Source: Sediminicola sp035798135 (GTDB lineage: Bacteria > Bacteroidota > Bacteroidia > Flavobacteriales > Flavobacteriaceae). From it: 64,000 nucleotides of DNA. Positions 41,491 to 50,685 of the stretch are shown here, in pieces; position 1 is the first letter of the stretch, and each line of letters starts with the position of its first letter. The DNA is taken from the NCBI GenBank assembly GCA_035798135.1, contig JAPFBR010000008.1, forward strand, positions 1 through 64,000, written 5' to 3'. A program made the translations under genes and the position numbers. A model generated the notes under the pieces. It saw nothing but the letters and a program-made list of their open reading frames with translations, searched no databases and was not told the DNA's origin.

Positions 41491-43473
41491 CTAAGATTCT
41501 AGTTCTTCTTTTGGTAATTCTTCTTTTTTGATTTTTTCTTGGCCTTGTGCATCAAACTCCTTGTCAAATGGTCTTTTGCCAAAGATCTTTTCCAAGTCGT
41601 CCTTAAAGATAACTTCTTTTTCCAAAAGTCGATCTGCCAATTCGGTAAGTTTATCCTTATGATTAGAAAGAAGGTCTACGGCTCTTTTGTATTGTTCCTC
41701 TATTAATTTGGATATTTCCCTATCGATCTTCTGTGCGGTTTCTTCACTATAAGGTTTGGTGAAGCCATATTCGTTCTGTCCGGAAGAATCATAGAAGGTT
41801 ATATTTCCTATCTCCTCGTTAAGTCCATATATGGTAACCATCGCCCTTGCTTGTTTTGTCACTTTTTCAAGATCACTCAAGGCACCGGTTGAAATCTTGT
41901 CGAACATAACCCTTTCGGCAGCTCTACCACCTAAAGCGGCACACATTTCATCCTTCATTTGATCCGGTCTAACGATAAGTCGTTCTTCCGGCAAGTACCA
42001 TGCGGCACCTAAAGATTGACCTCTGGGAACTATGGTCACTTTTACCAAGGGAGCAGCATGTTCCAACATCCAGCTAACAGTGGCGTGTCCGGCCTCATGA
42101 TAGGCTATGGTTTTCTTTTCTCCAGGTGTGATGATTTTATTTTTCTTCTCTAGACCTCCTACGATCCTATCTACGGCATCCAAGAAATCTTGTTTTGTTA
42201 CTGCTTTTTTCTCCTTTCGGGCTGCAATAAGGGCGGCCTCGTTACAAACATTCGCTATGTCTGCACCTGAGAAACCAGGTGTTTGTCTAGCTAGGAAATC
42301 CAGATCCAAGGTCTCGGCAGTTTTGATCGGTCTAAGATGTACCTCAAAAATCTCCTTACGTTCATTGAGGTCCGGAAGGTCTACATAGATTTGTCTATCG
42401 AACCTACCTGCCCTCATAAGAGCTTTGTCCAAGACATCTGCGCGGTTTGTGGCTGCCAATACAATAACATTGGTATTGGTGCCAAAACCATCCATTTCTG
42501 TCAGTAATTGGTTCAGGGTATTTTCCCTTTCATCGTTGGATCCTGTAAAATTATTTTTACCTCTTGCCCTACCAATTGCATCAATCTCATCGATAAATAT
42601 AATGGCGGGAGATTTATCCTTGGCCTGTTTGAACAGGTCACGTACCCTTGAAGCACCAACCCCTACAAACATTTCAACGAAATCTGAACCTGATAATGAA
42701 AAGAAAGGCACTTTTGCTTCCCCTGCCACAGCTTTGGCCAGTAATGTTTTACCTGTACCGGGAGGTCCCACAAGGAGCGCGCCTTTCGGTATTTTACCAC
42801 CTAAAGAGGTGTATTTGTCCGGATTTCTTAGGAACTCAACTATTTCTTCTACTTCCTCTTTTGCACCTTCAAGACCAGCGACATCCTTAAAGGAGGTTCT
42901 TGTATCTGTTTTTTCATCGAAAAGTTTGGCTTTTGATTTGCCAATATTGAAGATCTGTCCACCAGCACCTCCACCGGCACCACCTGACATCCTGCGCATC
43001 AAATAGATCCAAATACCAATGATAAGGACAAAGGGCAGCAAAGTCAATAGCAGATCACCCAGTACATTGGATTCCGTATCGTAATCGACTATGGTATCTA
43101 GGTTGTTCTCTTTTTTGATGTTTTTTATTTCGTTCTCGAAATTCTGTAAATCCCCGTAATCCAATATGTACTGCGGGGTAACTCCCTGTGTAAGGGCAAA
43201 GGCTTTTTCAGCAACATCTTTGTGAACGTCTTTACTTAATGCCTCCTCCGTAAGGAAGACTTTAGCTTGACGGGTATTGGTGATAATCAAAATTTTTGAA
43301 ATATCTCCGTTTCTCAAATATTCCTGAAGTTCAGATGAGGTAGTTTTTTTGGTGCTATTGAAGTTGCCGCTTCCAAAAAATTGAAAACCAATAAGCAACA
43401 TTGCAATTAACCCATAAATCCACCATGAGCTGAATTTCGGTTTTTTGGGACTTGTATTATTTTCTTTAGCCAT
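41491..43473 (-). CDS. ftsH: ATP-dependent zinc metalloprotease FtsH
   Basis: 660 residues. Two membrane helices (about 17-33 and 142-160) enclose a periplasmic domain; then AAA+ ATPase with Walker A GPPGTGKT (236-243), Walker B IIFIDEID (291-298), second region of homology 'MRAGRFDRQIYVDLP', and the M41 protease with HEAGH (459-463). It is a hexameric inner-membrane protease that degrades membrane proteins and regulators such as LpxC in other bacteria. It starts 9 bases after the rsfS stop. Confidence 0.97.
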   Translation of the reverse strand: MAKENNTSPKKPKFSSWWIYGLIAMLLIGFQFFGSGNFNSTKKTTSSELQEYLRNGDISKILIITNTRQAKVFLTEEALSKDVHKDVAEKAFALTQGVTPQYILDYGDLQNFENEIKNIKKENNLDTIVDYDTESNVLGDLLLTLLPFVLIIGIWIYLMRRMSGGAGGGAGGQIFNIGKSKAKLFDEKTDTRTSFKDVAGLEGAKEEVEEIVEFLRNPDKYTSLGGKIPKGALLVGPPGTGKTLLAKAVAGEAKVPFFSLSGSDFVEMFVGVGASRVRDLFKQAKDKSPAIIFIDEIDAIGRARGKNNFTGSNDERENTLNQLLTEMDGFGTNTNVIVLAATNRADVLDKALMRAGRFDRQIYVDLPDLNERKEIFEVHLRPIKTAETLDLDFLARQTPGFSGADIANVCNEAALIAARKEKKAVTKQDFLDAVDRIVGGLEKKNKIITPGEKKTIAYHEAGHATVSWMLEHAAPLVKVTIVPRGQSLGAAWYLPEERLIVRPDQMKDEMCAALGGRAAERVMFDKISTGALSDLEKVTKQARAMVTIYGLNEEIGNITFYDSSGQNEYGFTKPYSEETAQKIDREISKLIEEQYKRAVDLLSNHKDKLTELADRLLEKEVIFKDDLEKIFGKRPFDKEFDAQGQEKIKKEELPKEELES

Positions 43474-43482
43474 TATTTTTTT

Positions 43483-43860
43483 TTACTTATTAAAACTACT
43501 TTCAATTGCGGTTACCTTCGCATCGCCCCATAGACCTTCTATGTCATAATATTCCCTAGTTTGCGTCTGGAAGACATGTACCACAACATTTACGTAGTCC
43601 ATTAAGACCCACTCCGAATTGTCGGAACCTTCAACGTGCCAAGGCTTATCTTTTAAGCCCTTGCTTACAGTTTTCTGGATTGAGTTGACGATTGCATTAA
43701 CATGCGTATTGGAAGTGCCATCACAGATAATAAAGTAGTCACAAACAGTATTCTCAATTTCTCTGAGATCGAGGATGTTTATATGGTTTCCTTTAACTTC
43801 TTCTATTCCGAATAAAATTGAAGTGATTAATTCATCTTGACTAACTTTACTATTCTGCAT
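43483..43860 (-). CDS. rsfS: Ribosome silencing factor
   Basis: 125 residues of the RsfS/Iojap family: 'DYFIICDGTSNTHVNAIVNS', 'KGLKDKPWHVEGSDNSEWVL', 'DYVNVVVHVFQTQTREYYDI' are the conserved blocks. It binds uL14 on the 50S subunit and prevents joining of subunits when nutrients are short. It heads the leftward operon with ftsH. TAACTTTG on the minus strand (43887-43880) lies 20 bases before the ATG. Confidence 0.95.
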   Translation of the reverse strand: MQNSKVSQDELITSILFGIEEVKGNHINILDLREIENTVCDYFIICDGTSNTHVNAIVNSIQKTVSKGLKDKPWHVEGSDNSEWVLMDYVNVVVHVFQTQTREYYDIEGLWGDAKVTAIESSFNK

Positions 43861-43879
43861 TCAAAAATTTTATATTTTA

Positions 43880-43887
43880 CAAAGTTA
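43880..43887 (-). promoter_or_regulatory. -7 box of the rsfS-ftsH operon
   Basis: Minus strand TAACTTTG, exact TAnnTTTG match. No -33 TTTG identified. Confidence 0.45.
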
Positions 43888-43953
43888 TCGTTTTTTTGTT
43901 TTTTTAGCTATTGTTTTTAACATAAGATTGTGCAACAAACTAACTACTTACTT

Positions 43954-44694
43954 ATGCAGATACTCAAACTTAATGCCACGGAATCCACAAATGCATACTT
44001 AAAGGAGCTATTGACAGAAGTTGAGCTGAATGATTTTACGGTTGTAGTGGCCCATGAGCAGTCCAAGGGTAGGGGGCAGATGGGGACCAAATGGGTGTCA
44101 GAACCGGGTAAAAACCTAACGTTTAGCGTGTTGAAGCGGTTTGATGATTTCATGGTAGCCCATCAATTTATGATTAATGTGGTGGTTTCCATGGCCCTTT
44201 TCGAGCAATTAAAGAAGCTTCAAATACCTGATCTTAGTATTAAATGGCCAAACGACATTCTGTCAGGTCATCAGAAGATTGCCGGGATCCTGATCGAAAA
44301 TATTCTTTCTGGTGATAAAATCCAATCTTCTGTTATAGGGATTGGGCTAAATGTGAACCAAATGCACTTCAATAATCTTCCCAATGTTTCCTCATTGAAA
44401 CTAATTTTGGGAAAAAATCAGGATTTGGATGAGCTTTTAGGTAACCTTTTAGCAACAATGCAGGAAACTTTTGAATCATTTATAGCAAAAAACACTTCAA
44501 AGGGGATCGTCCTTCTCGAAAAATACAAAAGTGTGCTCTTTAGAAAAGATAAGCCTTCCACCTTTAGAAATCAGGATGACGAATTGTTCATGGGATTCAT
44601 CACCGACGTCTCTTCCGAAGGTAAGCTCATTGTGGTTTTGGAGGACGATGTTAAAAAAGAATTTGGACTAAAGGAAATTAAATTACTGTATTAG
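43954..44694 (+). CDS. birA: Biotin--[acetyl-CoA-carboxylase] ligase, without DNA-binding domain
   Basis: About 246 residues from ATG 43954 (MQILKLNATESTNAYLKELL); an in-frame GTG lies at 43930. It attaches biotin to carrier lysines. Seen: the STN motif, 'GRGQMGTKWVSEPGKNLTFS' (biotinyl-AMP-binding glycine loop at 39-44), and 'KWPNDILSGHQKIAGILIEN' with the catalytic lysine region. The N-terminal helix-turn-helix of the E. coli repressor is absent, so it is enzyme only. A likely substrate, pyruvate carboxylase, is encoded 11 kb away. The last 4 bases overlap the convergent SRPBCC gene. Confidence 0.95.
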   Translation: MQILKLNATESTNAYLKELLTEVELNDFTVVVAHEQSKGRGQMGTKWVSEPGKNLTFSVLKRFDDFMVAHQFMINVVVSMALFEQLKKLQIPDLSIKWPNDILSGHQKIAGILIENILSGDKIQSSVIGIGLNVNQMHFNNLPNVSSLKLILGKNQDLDELLGNLLATMQETFESFIAKNTSKGIVLLEKYKSVLFRKDKPSTFRNQDDELFMGFITDVSSEGKLIVVLEDDVKKEFGLKEIKLLY

Positions 44695-45083
44695 ATTTTA
44701 TGAAGGTTTTCCGATAAGGTTCCCATAAAATTAGTGATAGGGGTTTTTATCATCATGGCCATCATGGCGTTGAATTCCCCTTCGAAACTTAGGACAACAT
44801 CGCTTTCGTTTTCACCAAGGGAAACAATATCTGCCGTTAGGGTGAATGGTAGCTTGTCACTTGCAGCGCCCAAAACAACCTTATCATATGGCTCTTTTTC
44901 CTTAAGTTTTAAAACTATTTCCGGCATTCCTTTTAATGCAAACAGAAATTTATCTGCTCCCAATACTTCAAATTTACTGATGTTTTCGGGCATTAATTTT
45001 TCGAAATTTTTGATATCAAGCAAAAAATCATAAACTTCTTTTGCGCTTTTTGCTATTGTTTTCTTTGGAGTTTCAATGTGCAT
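44691..45083 (-). CDS. SRPBCC-fold protein
   Basis: 130 residues with the START/Bet v1-like helix-grip fold: 'VYDFLLDIKNFEKLMPENIS', central beta-strands, and a C-terminal helix 'MMAMMIKTPITNFMGTLSEN'. The family binds lipids or other hydrophobic ligands; the ligand here is unknown. It starts 6 bases after the pyrE stop, so both share a transcript. It converges with birA. Confidence 0.85.
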   Translation of the reverse strand: MHIETPKKTIAKSAKEVYDFLLDIKNFEKLMPENISKFEVLGADKFLFALKGMPEIVLKLKEKEPYDKVVLGAASDKLPFTLTADIVSLGENESDVVLSFEGEFNAMMAMMIKTPITNFMGTLSENLHKI

Positions 45084-45089
45084 AATAAA

Positions 45090-45731
45090 TTATATTTTCC
45101 ATTCTGCAGGATTATTTTTCCATGCTAGAAGGGTGTTCAGTTGTTCTTCTTTTATATAGTTGGTCTCGGAGGCCTGTTTTATCAGGTGGTCATAGTCGCT
45201 CAAAGTATGGAGATCTATGCCTTTCTTTGCGAAATTGTCTGTGGCCACGGAGAAACCATACGTAAAAATGGCGATCATTCCCTTGATATTGGCACCGCTT
45301 TCTATAAGGGCATCCACGGCATTTAAACTACTTTTTCCTGTACTGATCAAATCTTCGATGACCACTACATTCTGGTTGGGTTCCAAATATCCCTCGATTT
45401 GATTTTGTCTTCCATGGGATTTGGCCTCGGGTCTGACATAGACAAAAGGAAGGCCCAAAGATTCGGCCACTAACATGCCAATACCAATGGCGCCGGTAGC
45501 TACGCCTGCTATGACATCTGGTTTTCCATAAAGGTTTTCCACCTGTTTGGCCATCTCCTCCCTAACATAATTTCTAATGGCAGGGTAGGACAGGATAATT
45601 CTATTATCGCAGTAAATTGGAGATTTCCAACCTGAAGCCCATGTAAAAGGATTTTCAGGTGTCAACTTTATTGCATTAATTTGCAACAAAAGCTCTGCAG
45701 TTTTTTTAGCGGTGTCTTTATTTAAAACCAT
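45090..45731 (-). CDS. pyrE: Orotate phosphoribosyltransferase
   Basis: 213 residues from ATG 45731 (MVLNKDTAKKTAELLLQINA); the longer open frame to 45809 would run into the Nudix gene and is not expected. It makes OMP from orotate and PRPP in pyrimidine synthesis. 'FTWASGWKSPIYCDNRIILS' binds orotate, 'VRPEAKSHGRQNQIEGYL' is the flexible catalytic loop, and 'VVIEDLISTGKSSLNAVDAL' is the PRPP-binding motif. TACATTTG on the minus strand at 45743-45736 is a plausible -7 box and overlaps the Nudix start codon. Confidence 0.96.
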   Translation of the reverse strand: MVLNKDTAKKTAELLLQINAIKLTPENPFTWASGWKSPIYCDNRIILSYPAIRNYVREEMAKQVENLYGKPDVIAGVATGAIGIGMLVAESLGLPFVYVRPEAKSHGRQNQIEGYLEPNQNVVVIEDLISTGKSSLNAVDALIESGANIKGMIAIFTYGFSVATDNFAKKGIDLHTLSDYDHLIKQASETNYIKEEQLNTLLAWKNNPAEWKI

Positions 45732-45735
45732 GACG

Positions 45736-45743
45736 CAAATGTA
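45736..45743 (-). promoter_or_regulatory. -7 box of pyrE inside the Nudix start region
   Basis: Minus strand TACATTTG (TAnnTTTG), covering the ATG 45739-45741 of the divergent Nudix gene, 5 bases upstream of the pyrE ATG. If used, the pyrE mRNA would be almost leaderless. Confidence 0.35.
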
Positions 45744-46326
45744 TAAAGTTTTTGTTAATGAGTCCGCTCTTATTTTGACAAATAAACTCTCGGAAACAGA
45801 CAACAGCAAATATTATTTGTTGAATGGGAAATCTGTCAAGGAGGCTATAAATGCGCTGGCAAAAAATAAAATTAGCCAAGCCTATATCTATCATCCCAAC
45901 CACGAAGAAATACTAAAAAAGTTCACCAAAAAAATTCCTTTGGTGGTTGCTGCTGGTGGCGTTGTAACCAATAAGGAAGGAAAAGTTCTTTTTATTTATA
46001 GGAATAATAAATGGGATCTACCTAAAGGAAAAGTAGAAAAAGGGGAGACCCTGCCCGATGCTGCAATCAGGGAGGTAGAGGAAGAAACAGGGGTAAGGGG
46101 ATTGAAAATAGAGAACTTTCTTAGGACTACCTACCATGTATTTAAGAGGAATGGCACCTACAAACTAAAGGAAGTACATTGGTACGCCATGCGTACGGCA
46201 TATAAGGGTCCTTTGGTGGGAGAAGCGGATGAAGGGATAGTAAAGGTTAAATGGAAGGGACCAAAAAAAATTAAAAAGGCACTTCAGAATTCCTATACCA
46301 ATATCAAGATACTCTTCGAGGACTAA
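45739..46326 (+). CDS. Nudix hydrolase
   Basis: 195 residues from ATG 45739 (MYKVFVNESALILTNKLSE); ATG 45730 and GTG 45712 are also in frame but would overlap the pyrE start. The N-terminal 65 residues are an extra alpha/beta domain not part of the Nudix fold. The Nudix box is perfect at residues 97-119: G-x5-E-x7-REVEEETGV. Members hydrolyse nucleoside diphosphates linked to other groups; the substrate is unknown. It converges with the M14 gene with 3 bases between stops. Confidence 0.93.
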   Translation: MYKVFVNESALILTNKLSETDNSKYYLLNGKSVKEAINALAKNKISQAYIYHPNHEEILKKFTKKIPLVVAAGGVVTNKEGKVLFIYRNNKWDLPKGKVEKGETLPDAAIREVEEETGVRGLKIENFLRTTYHVFKRNGTYKLKEVHWYAMRTAYKGPLVGEADEGIVKVKWKGPKKIKKALQNSYTNIKILFED

Positions 46327-46329
46327 TTA

Positions 46330-48093
46330 TTATTTTGTTGCCAAGCCACTGTCTTTTAGTACGCGGTATACGGGATACTGCAGAAAGGCAGTTTCATAGT
46401 ATTTAGAATGGGTATAAAGCCAGTCCAACTGAGCATACCAATTTTGGGCGAATTCCGGTTCCATTTCTTTTTTGAGCTGAAATTCAAGGTTCAACGCTTC
46501 GTTTTCCTCTAACATGCTAAGAGCTACATCTTCAAATACGTACGGGGAAAATCCTTCTTTCCTACTAAGAATTGTGTCAAAGAAATTCCAGTTGAAAAAT
46601 GAATCAGGAGCTTCCGGTTCCAAGGTTTCCAACAGATATCGCATTCCGGGTTGGTTTGTTGGAACCAAAAAATCCCCTTGTGAAAATTTTATGGTGTCCA
46701 ATTTTTTGGAAATATTGGTCCCGTAATGTGGGTAGTGGCCTTCATAGGGCCTGTCATAGGTATTGTAAGATGCAATTTTATAAGATTCAACAGATAAGGT
46801 GGTTTCTTGCTGTAAAGTTTGGTAACCAATTTGGTTTTTTATTAGGAGGTCAACAATTTTTGACCATCCTTTTTTAATGAGATATGCCTTGGGAACTTCA
46901 ACAATCACTGAGGGTTTAAAGTTGTCCTTGTAGGCTATTTCTTTTGTGAAAGGTCTGGTTTTGTCATATTTTAAGCGGGGAAGGCCTGTGACTTCACTGA
47001 TGAGTGTATCGGCTTCAAATCCCTTAAAATTTAAAGTAGAAATTTTGGTACTGTCCACTTCCCATCGCAATGGGTAGTAGTCCATTTCCAATTGTGCGGA
47101 AAAGGCAAGCTCTCGTAATTCCTTTATTTTTTTTGAGTCGGCATCTGCTATTTCTATCATCTTCACCATGAGTTGGTAAGTCCCCTCCACCCTTTTTTTG
47201 TACGGTTTCAGCATATGGGTCTCTACCATCATTCCAAGAGTGTTCCATAAAGTGGTGTAACCGGTGGAGTACCGAGGGGAGTCCATGAATTGGGAAAAAC
47301 CTTTTTCCGGCACCTCATTGAATACATTAACATAGGGCGTAATGTCCCAATTTGAACTTGCTAATGATTGTTCCAATTTAGGCCTTAATTCTTGGTCCAG
47401 GTATATTCCAAGGTCTCCCCCAAGTTTATTATGCTGGGTAAATAGGTGTGTAAGGGTATACTGATAGTCGGCTCCGTTACTGACGTGGTTGTCAATGAAA
47501 ATATCAGGTTTTACCAAATGAAAGATATCGGCAAAAGTTTTTGCATTTTTGGTGTCGGATTTGATAAAATCCCGATTGAGATCATAATTTTGGGCATTGC
47601 CCCTAAATCCATAGGCCTCAGGCCCATTTTGATTGGCACGGCTAGTGGAGTTTCTATTTAGTGCCCCATCAATATTATAAATGGGAATGGTTGTGATGAC
47701 CGTGTTTTTTGGAGGGGTTATTTTTTTCACGGCTAAATCCCGGAACAAATTCATGGTAGCATCAATCCCATCACTTTCTCCAGGGTGTATGCCATTGTTG
47801 ATCAGTATGATGGTTTTTTTCTTGCTTATTTTGATGAAATTGAAATCACTGTCTAAATTATAGGTGACAATGTGCAAGGGGTTTCCGCTATCTGTCTCTC
47901 CAATGGTTTGGATGTTTATGGCAGGAAATTCTTTGGCCAATTGTATATAAAAATCTATCACCTCTGGGTAGGTGGCGGTTTGGTTCCCGTTGGATTTTTC
48001 AAATGGGGTCGGATATTCTGCTATTTTGTCTTCTATTTTTTTTTCACAGGAAAGGAGTAGGAAAAGAATGGAAAAGAGTAAAAAATATCTCAT
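46330..48093 (-). CDS. M14-family zinc carboxypeptidase lipoprotein
   Basis: 587 residues. Lipoprotein signal 'MRYFLLFSILFLLLSC' with lipidated Cys16. The M14 domain (about 40-320) has zinc ligands His103 and Glu106 (IHPGESDG) and His203 (FIDNHVSNG), plus 'YDLNRDFIK' for substrate carboxylate binding. The C-terminal 260 residues are family-specific. Expected role: cleavage of peptides at the cell envelope, as in other Bacteroidota M14 lipoproteins. ATG at 48093. Confidence 0.93.
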   Translation of the reverse strand: MRYFLLFSILFLLLSCEKKIEDKIAEYPTPFEKSNGNQTATYPEVIDFYIQLAKEFPAINIQTIGETDSGNPLHIVTYNLDSDFNFIKISKKKTIILINNGIHPGESDGIDATMNLFRDLAVKKITPPKNTVITTIPIYNIDGALNRNSTSRANQNGPEAYGFRGNAQNYDLNRDFIKSDTKNAKTFADIFHLVKPDIFIDNHVSNGADYQYTLTHLFTQHNKLGGDLGIYLDQELRPKLEQSLASSNWDITPYVNVFNEVPEKGFSQFMDSPRYSTGYTTLWNTLGMMVETHMLKPYKKRVEGTYQLMVKMIEIADADSKKIKELRELAFSAQLEMDYYPLRWEVDSTKISTLNFKGFEADTLISEVTGLPRLKYDKTRPFTKEIAYKDNFKPSVIVEVPKAYLIKKGWSKIVDLLIKNQIGYQTLQQETTLSVESYKIASYNTYDRPYEGHYPHYGTNISKKLDTIKFSQGDFLVPTNQPGMRYLLETLEPEAPDSFFNWNFFDTILSRKEGFSPYVFEDVALSMLEENEALNLEFQLKKEMEPEFAQNWYAQLDWLYTHSKYYETAFLQYPVYRVLKDSGLATK

Positions 48094-48164
48094 TTATTTG
48101 CAATTATAGAGAGGACATTATCGGCAATGTCTTTTCAAAATTAAGCAAATTTAAAGTTTAAAGA

Positions 48165-48569
48165 CTAAGCGGCATTTGTTATTTCTTCAATTTCACTTCT
48201 CCTTATAGGCTTGGTCTTATATTCAATGGTATGGTGGGTTCTTGATTTGAAGGTTTCCGATTTTTGTTGGTCGGCCGGATCTATAGAGGAAGTGACTATG
48301 TTTATAAATACCTTTTGTTCCATTTTCAAGGTAATAAACTCTTCTAAAAACTGCCAACCGTCCATGATGGGCATATTGATATCCAAAAAAATTATACTTG
48401 GGATCTCCTTATTTTCCTCCATCATTTCCCGAATGCCTTCCATTGCGAGCAACCCATTTCCGTATGTGAAGATATTTTCGCAATCCACTACCGATCCGAG
48501 CATTTTTTTTATGCCAAATACGACAATGCAGTCATCGTCTATGATACAGACAGAATTAATTTTTTTCAT
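48165..48569 (-). CDS. Single-domain response regulator
   Basis: 134 residues from ATG 48569 (MKKINSVCIIDDDCIVVFGI); the frame is open to 48608 inside the kinase gene. It is one receiver domain: acidic DDD at 11-13, phospho-accepting Asp63 ('SIIFLDINMPIMDG'), Thr/Ser in 'INIVTSSID', and Lys in YKTKPI. It has no output domain, so it signals through a partner protein. Its start lies 14 bases inside the end of the PAS kinase gene, making that its probable partner. Confidence 0.93.
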   Translation of the reverse strand: MKKINSVCIIDDDCIVVFGIKKMLGSVVDCENIFTYGNGLLAMEGIREMMEENKEIPSIIFLDINMPIMDGWQFLEEFITLKMEQKVFINIVTSSIDPADQQKSETFKSRTHHTIEYKTKPIRRSEIEEITNAA

Positions 48570-50406
48570 TGAAATATATGTTAAATGTGGTGCCTTTGCC
48601 CACTTCACTATTCGTGATTATTTTGCCATTCATGGCTTCTACTTGGTTATTTGTTATATAAAGGCCAATTCCTCGGGCATCTGTATTGTTGTGAAAGGTT
48701 TTGTACATACCAAATAATTTACTGCCGTATTTTTTAAGGTCAATACCCAAGCCGTTATCAGCTATGCTCAAGATGATATACCCTTGACTTCTCTTTGTCG
48801 TCAAGGTTATGATTGGAGCTCTATTAGGGTCTTTGTATTTTACAGCATTGGTTATAAAATTCATCAATATACTTTCCAAATAGGCGGGAATCGCCCTAAT
48901 GTAAACATCATCTGGCACTTTATTGATTATTGTAGCGCTATTGTTTTTTAGAAATGCCATTAGATTTTGCCGTACTGCCTCAAGTTTTGAATTCAAATGT
49001 AGCGGTTGTTTTCCTAAATTGATATTGGTGTTGATCGCAACTACCTCGTTTAAATTATCCAAGGTTTCCAATAAATTGTCCGAGGCATCCGTCAACATAT
49101 TTACTATTTTATACTTTTCTTCTTCATCTTTCTCGTTGACCAAGAAATCCAATAACATAGAAAAATTGGCGGTATGGGACCTTAGGTTGTGGGAAACGAT
49201 ATGGGCAAAGTTGATCAATTTTTTGTTCTGTAAGGAGGTTACATTAATCAAATCCCTTAGTTCTTCCTCTTTTTGTTTCAGTTTGGAAATATCCAAACTG
49301 AACCCAACCAGGGCAGTTGCTTTGCCGTCCAATCCCTTGAGCGGTATCTTGGAAGTGAGGAAATGGGTAGCCTTTCCATTTTTGGTAATATTTACCGTTT
49401 CCTTTCCTATTATAGGTACTAAGGTGTTGAGGACCTTTAGGTCTTCGTTCCTTGAGATTTGTGCAATTTTTTCATCGTAAAGGTCAAAATCACTTTTGCC
49501 CAATAATTCTTCTTCATTTTTCACGCCCAAATATTGGCATTCGGATCTGTTGACAAGAATTTTTCTCGATTCAAGGTCTTTTATATAAACATTTAAGGGT
49601 AGATTATCCAATACGGTTCGAAGCAGTTCTTCACTTTCTTTGGTCTTGGTCTCCGCTTTTACAATATCCGTAATATCTTGGCAAGTGCCTATTAGCCCAA
49701 TAAATACACCATTTTTTCTTATGGGTTGGCCAGCGGCTAGGATCCAAATGTCTTTTCCTTTCGCAGTTACCAAAGGAATTTTCCCGCTCACTTGTTGACC
49801 AGTGCTGACGGCTTTGCGGACCATATTTGCAATGGTTTCCCCTCTATATCCTTCTTTATAAAAATTGTGGCCGTTAAGCATGGAGGGCACATAATCCATA
49901 GGAACTTCATGAATGGCCTTAGTAATATTGCACCAAAGTAGCTCATTCTTTTCGGCATCGTATTCCCAATGTCCTATTTTTCCAATTTCAGATTTTTCCT
50001 TGAAAAGTACTTCAAGCTTTTCCAATTTCAGTTCATTTTGTATTCTTTCGGATACATCCTTGGTGCTCAAAATGACACCAATAATATTTTCCTTGTCATC
50101 ATACCAGGGAATATTGGTCCATTCGTACCAACGCTCATTTTTGTCCTTATCAATAAGGCGTTCAATGTGAGCTTCACTGCATTTTCCCAATAGGCAATCG
50201 TCCAAGGCATTTTGCCAATTCTGATTTACACTCTTAAAGAGTTTATGAAGTGTTTTTCCGTATACGGTTGAGGGGTTGAAATCGAAAGAGGATACCCATT
50301 TGTCCGAAGCATGAACTACCTCGAACTTGGTGTTCACAAAAGCCGTTGCTCCTGGCAATTGCTTTATAAGGTAATTATTAGTTTGTACTTGGGTTTCACG
50401 CAACAT
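48556..50406 (-). CDS. Soluble PAS-domain sensor histidine kinase
   Basis: 616 residues, no membrane helix. Three PAS/PAC units (about 10-125, 128-250, 255-375) are seen from repeats such as 'WTNIPWYDDKENIIGVILST', 'GVFIGLIGTCQDITDIVKAE' and 'LKGLDGKATALVGFSLDISK'. The kinase core has His406 in 'AHIVSHNLRSHTANFSMLLD' (HNLR subtype typical of Bacteroidota) and HATPase motifs 'MNFITNAVKYKDPNRAP', 'IADNGLGIDL' and DARGIGLYITN. It likely senses a cytoplasmic cue and phosphorylates the receiver encoded just downstream. Confidence 0.93.
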   Translation of the reverse strand: MLRETQVQTNNYLIKQLPGATAFVNTKFEVVHASDKWVSSFDFNPSTVYGKTLHKLFKSVNQNWQNALDDCLLGKCSEAHIERLIDKDKNERWYEWTNIPWYDDKENIIGVILSTKDVSERIQNELKLEKLEVLFKEKSEIGKIGHWEYDAEKNELLWCNITKAIHEVPMDYVPSMLNGHNFYKEGYRGETIANMVRKAVSTGQQVSGKIPLVTAKGKDIWILAAGQPIRKNGVFIGLIGTCQDITDIVKAETKTKESEELLRTVLDNLPLNVYIKDLESRKILVNRSECQYLGVKNEEELLGKSDFDLYDEKIAQISRNEDLKVLNTLVPIIGKETVNITKNGKATHFLTSKIPLKGLDGKATALVGFSLDISKLKQKEEELRDLINVTSLQNKKLINFAHIVSHNLRSHTANFSMLLDFLVNEKDEEEKYKIVNMLTDASDNLLETLDNLNEVVAINTNINLGKQPLHLNSKLEAVRQNLMAFLKNNSATIINKVPDDVYIRAIPAYLESILMNFITNAVKYKDPNRAPIITLTTKRSQGYIILSIADNGLGIDLKKYGSKLFGMYKTFHNNTDARGIGLYITNNQVEAMNGKIITNSEVGKGTTFNIYFNEKN

Positions 50407-50685
50407 TCTAGGGAAATTTCTTACTAATGTAAACGGATTTTACATATTGAGTAAGAGTTTGTTGTGAATAGGACCTAAGTAGTGGTGGAGGAACCATATT
50501 CATGGGTGTAGTGCCTTAAAAAATCGATGATATACAGAAAATTACTACATTTTAAATCAATAGGGCATGCGTAGTCTTGATTGATTATTGTCGAAAATTC
50601 CTAGTTTTTATTTTATTAAATGGTCCACCAAAAACCAATATTTGAAGTGTTCTATTTTTTGGGATTTTACAAATAGAGCAATATC

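Noticed and set aside
50407..50685. Hidden gene or RNA between the PAS kinase and coaD
   Set aside because: No reading frame of note, tRNA-like cloverleaf or terminator hairpin was seen in these 279 bases.
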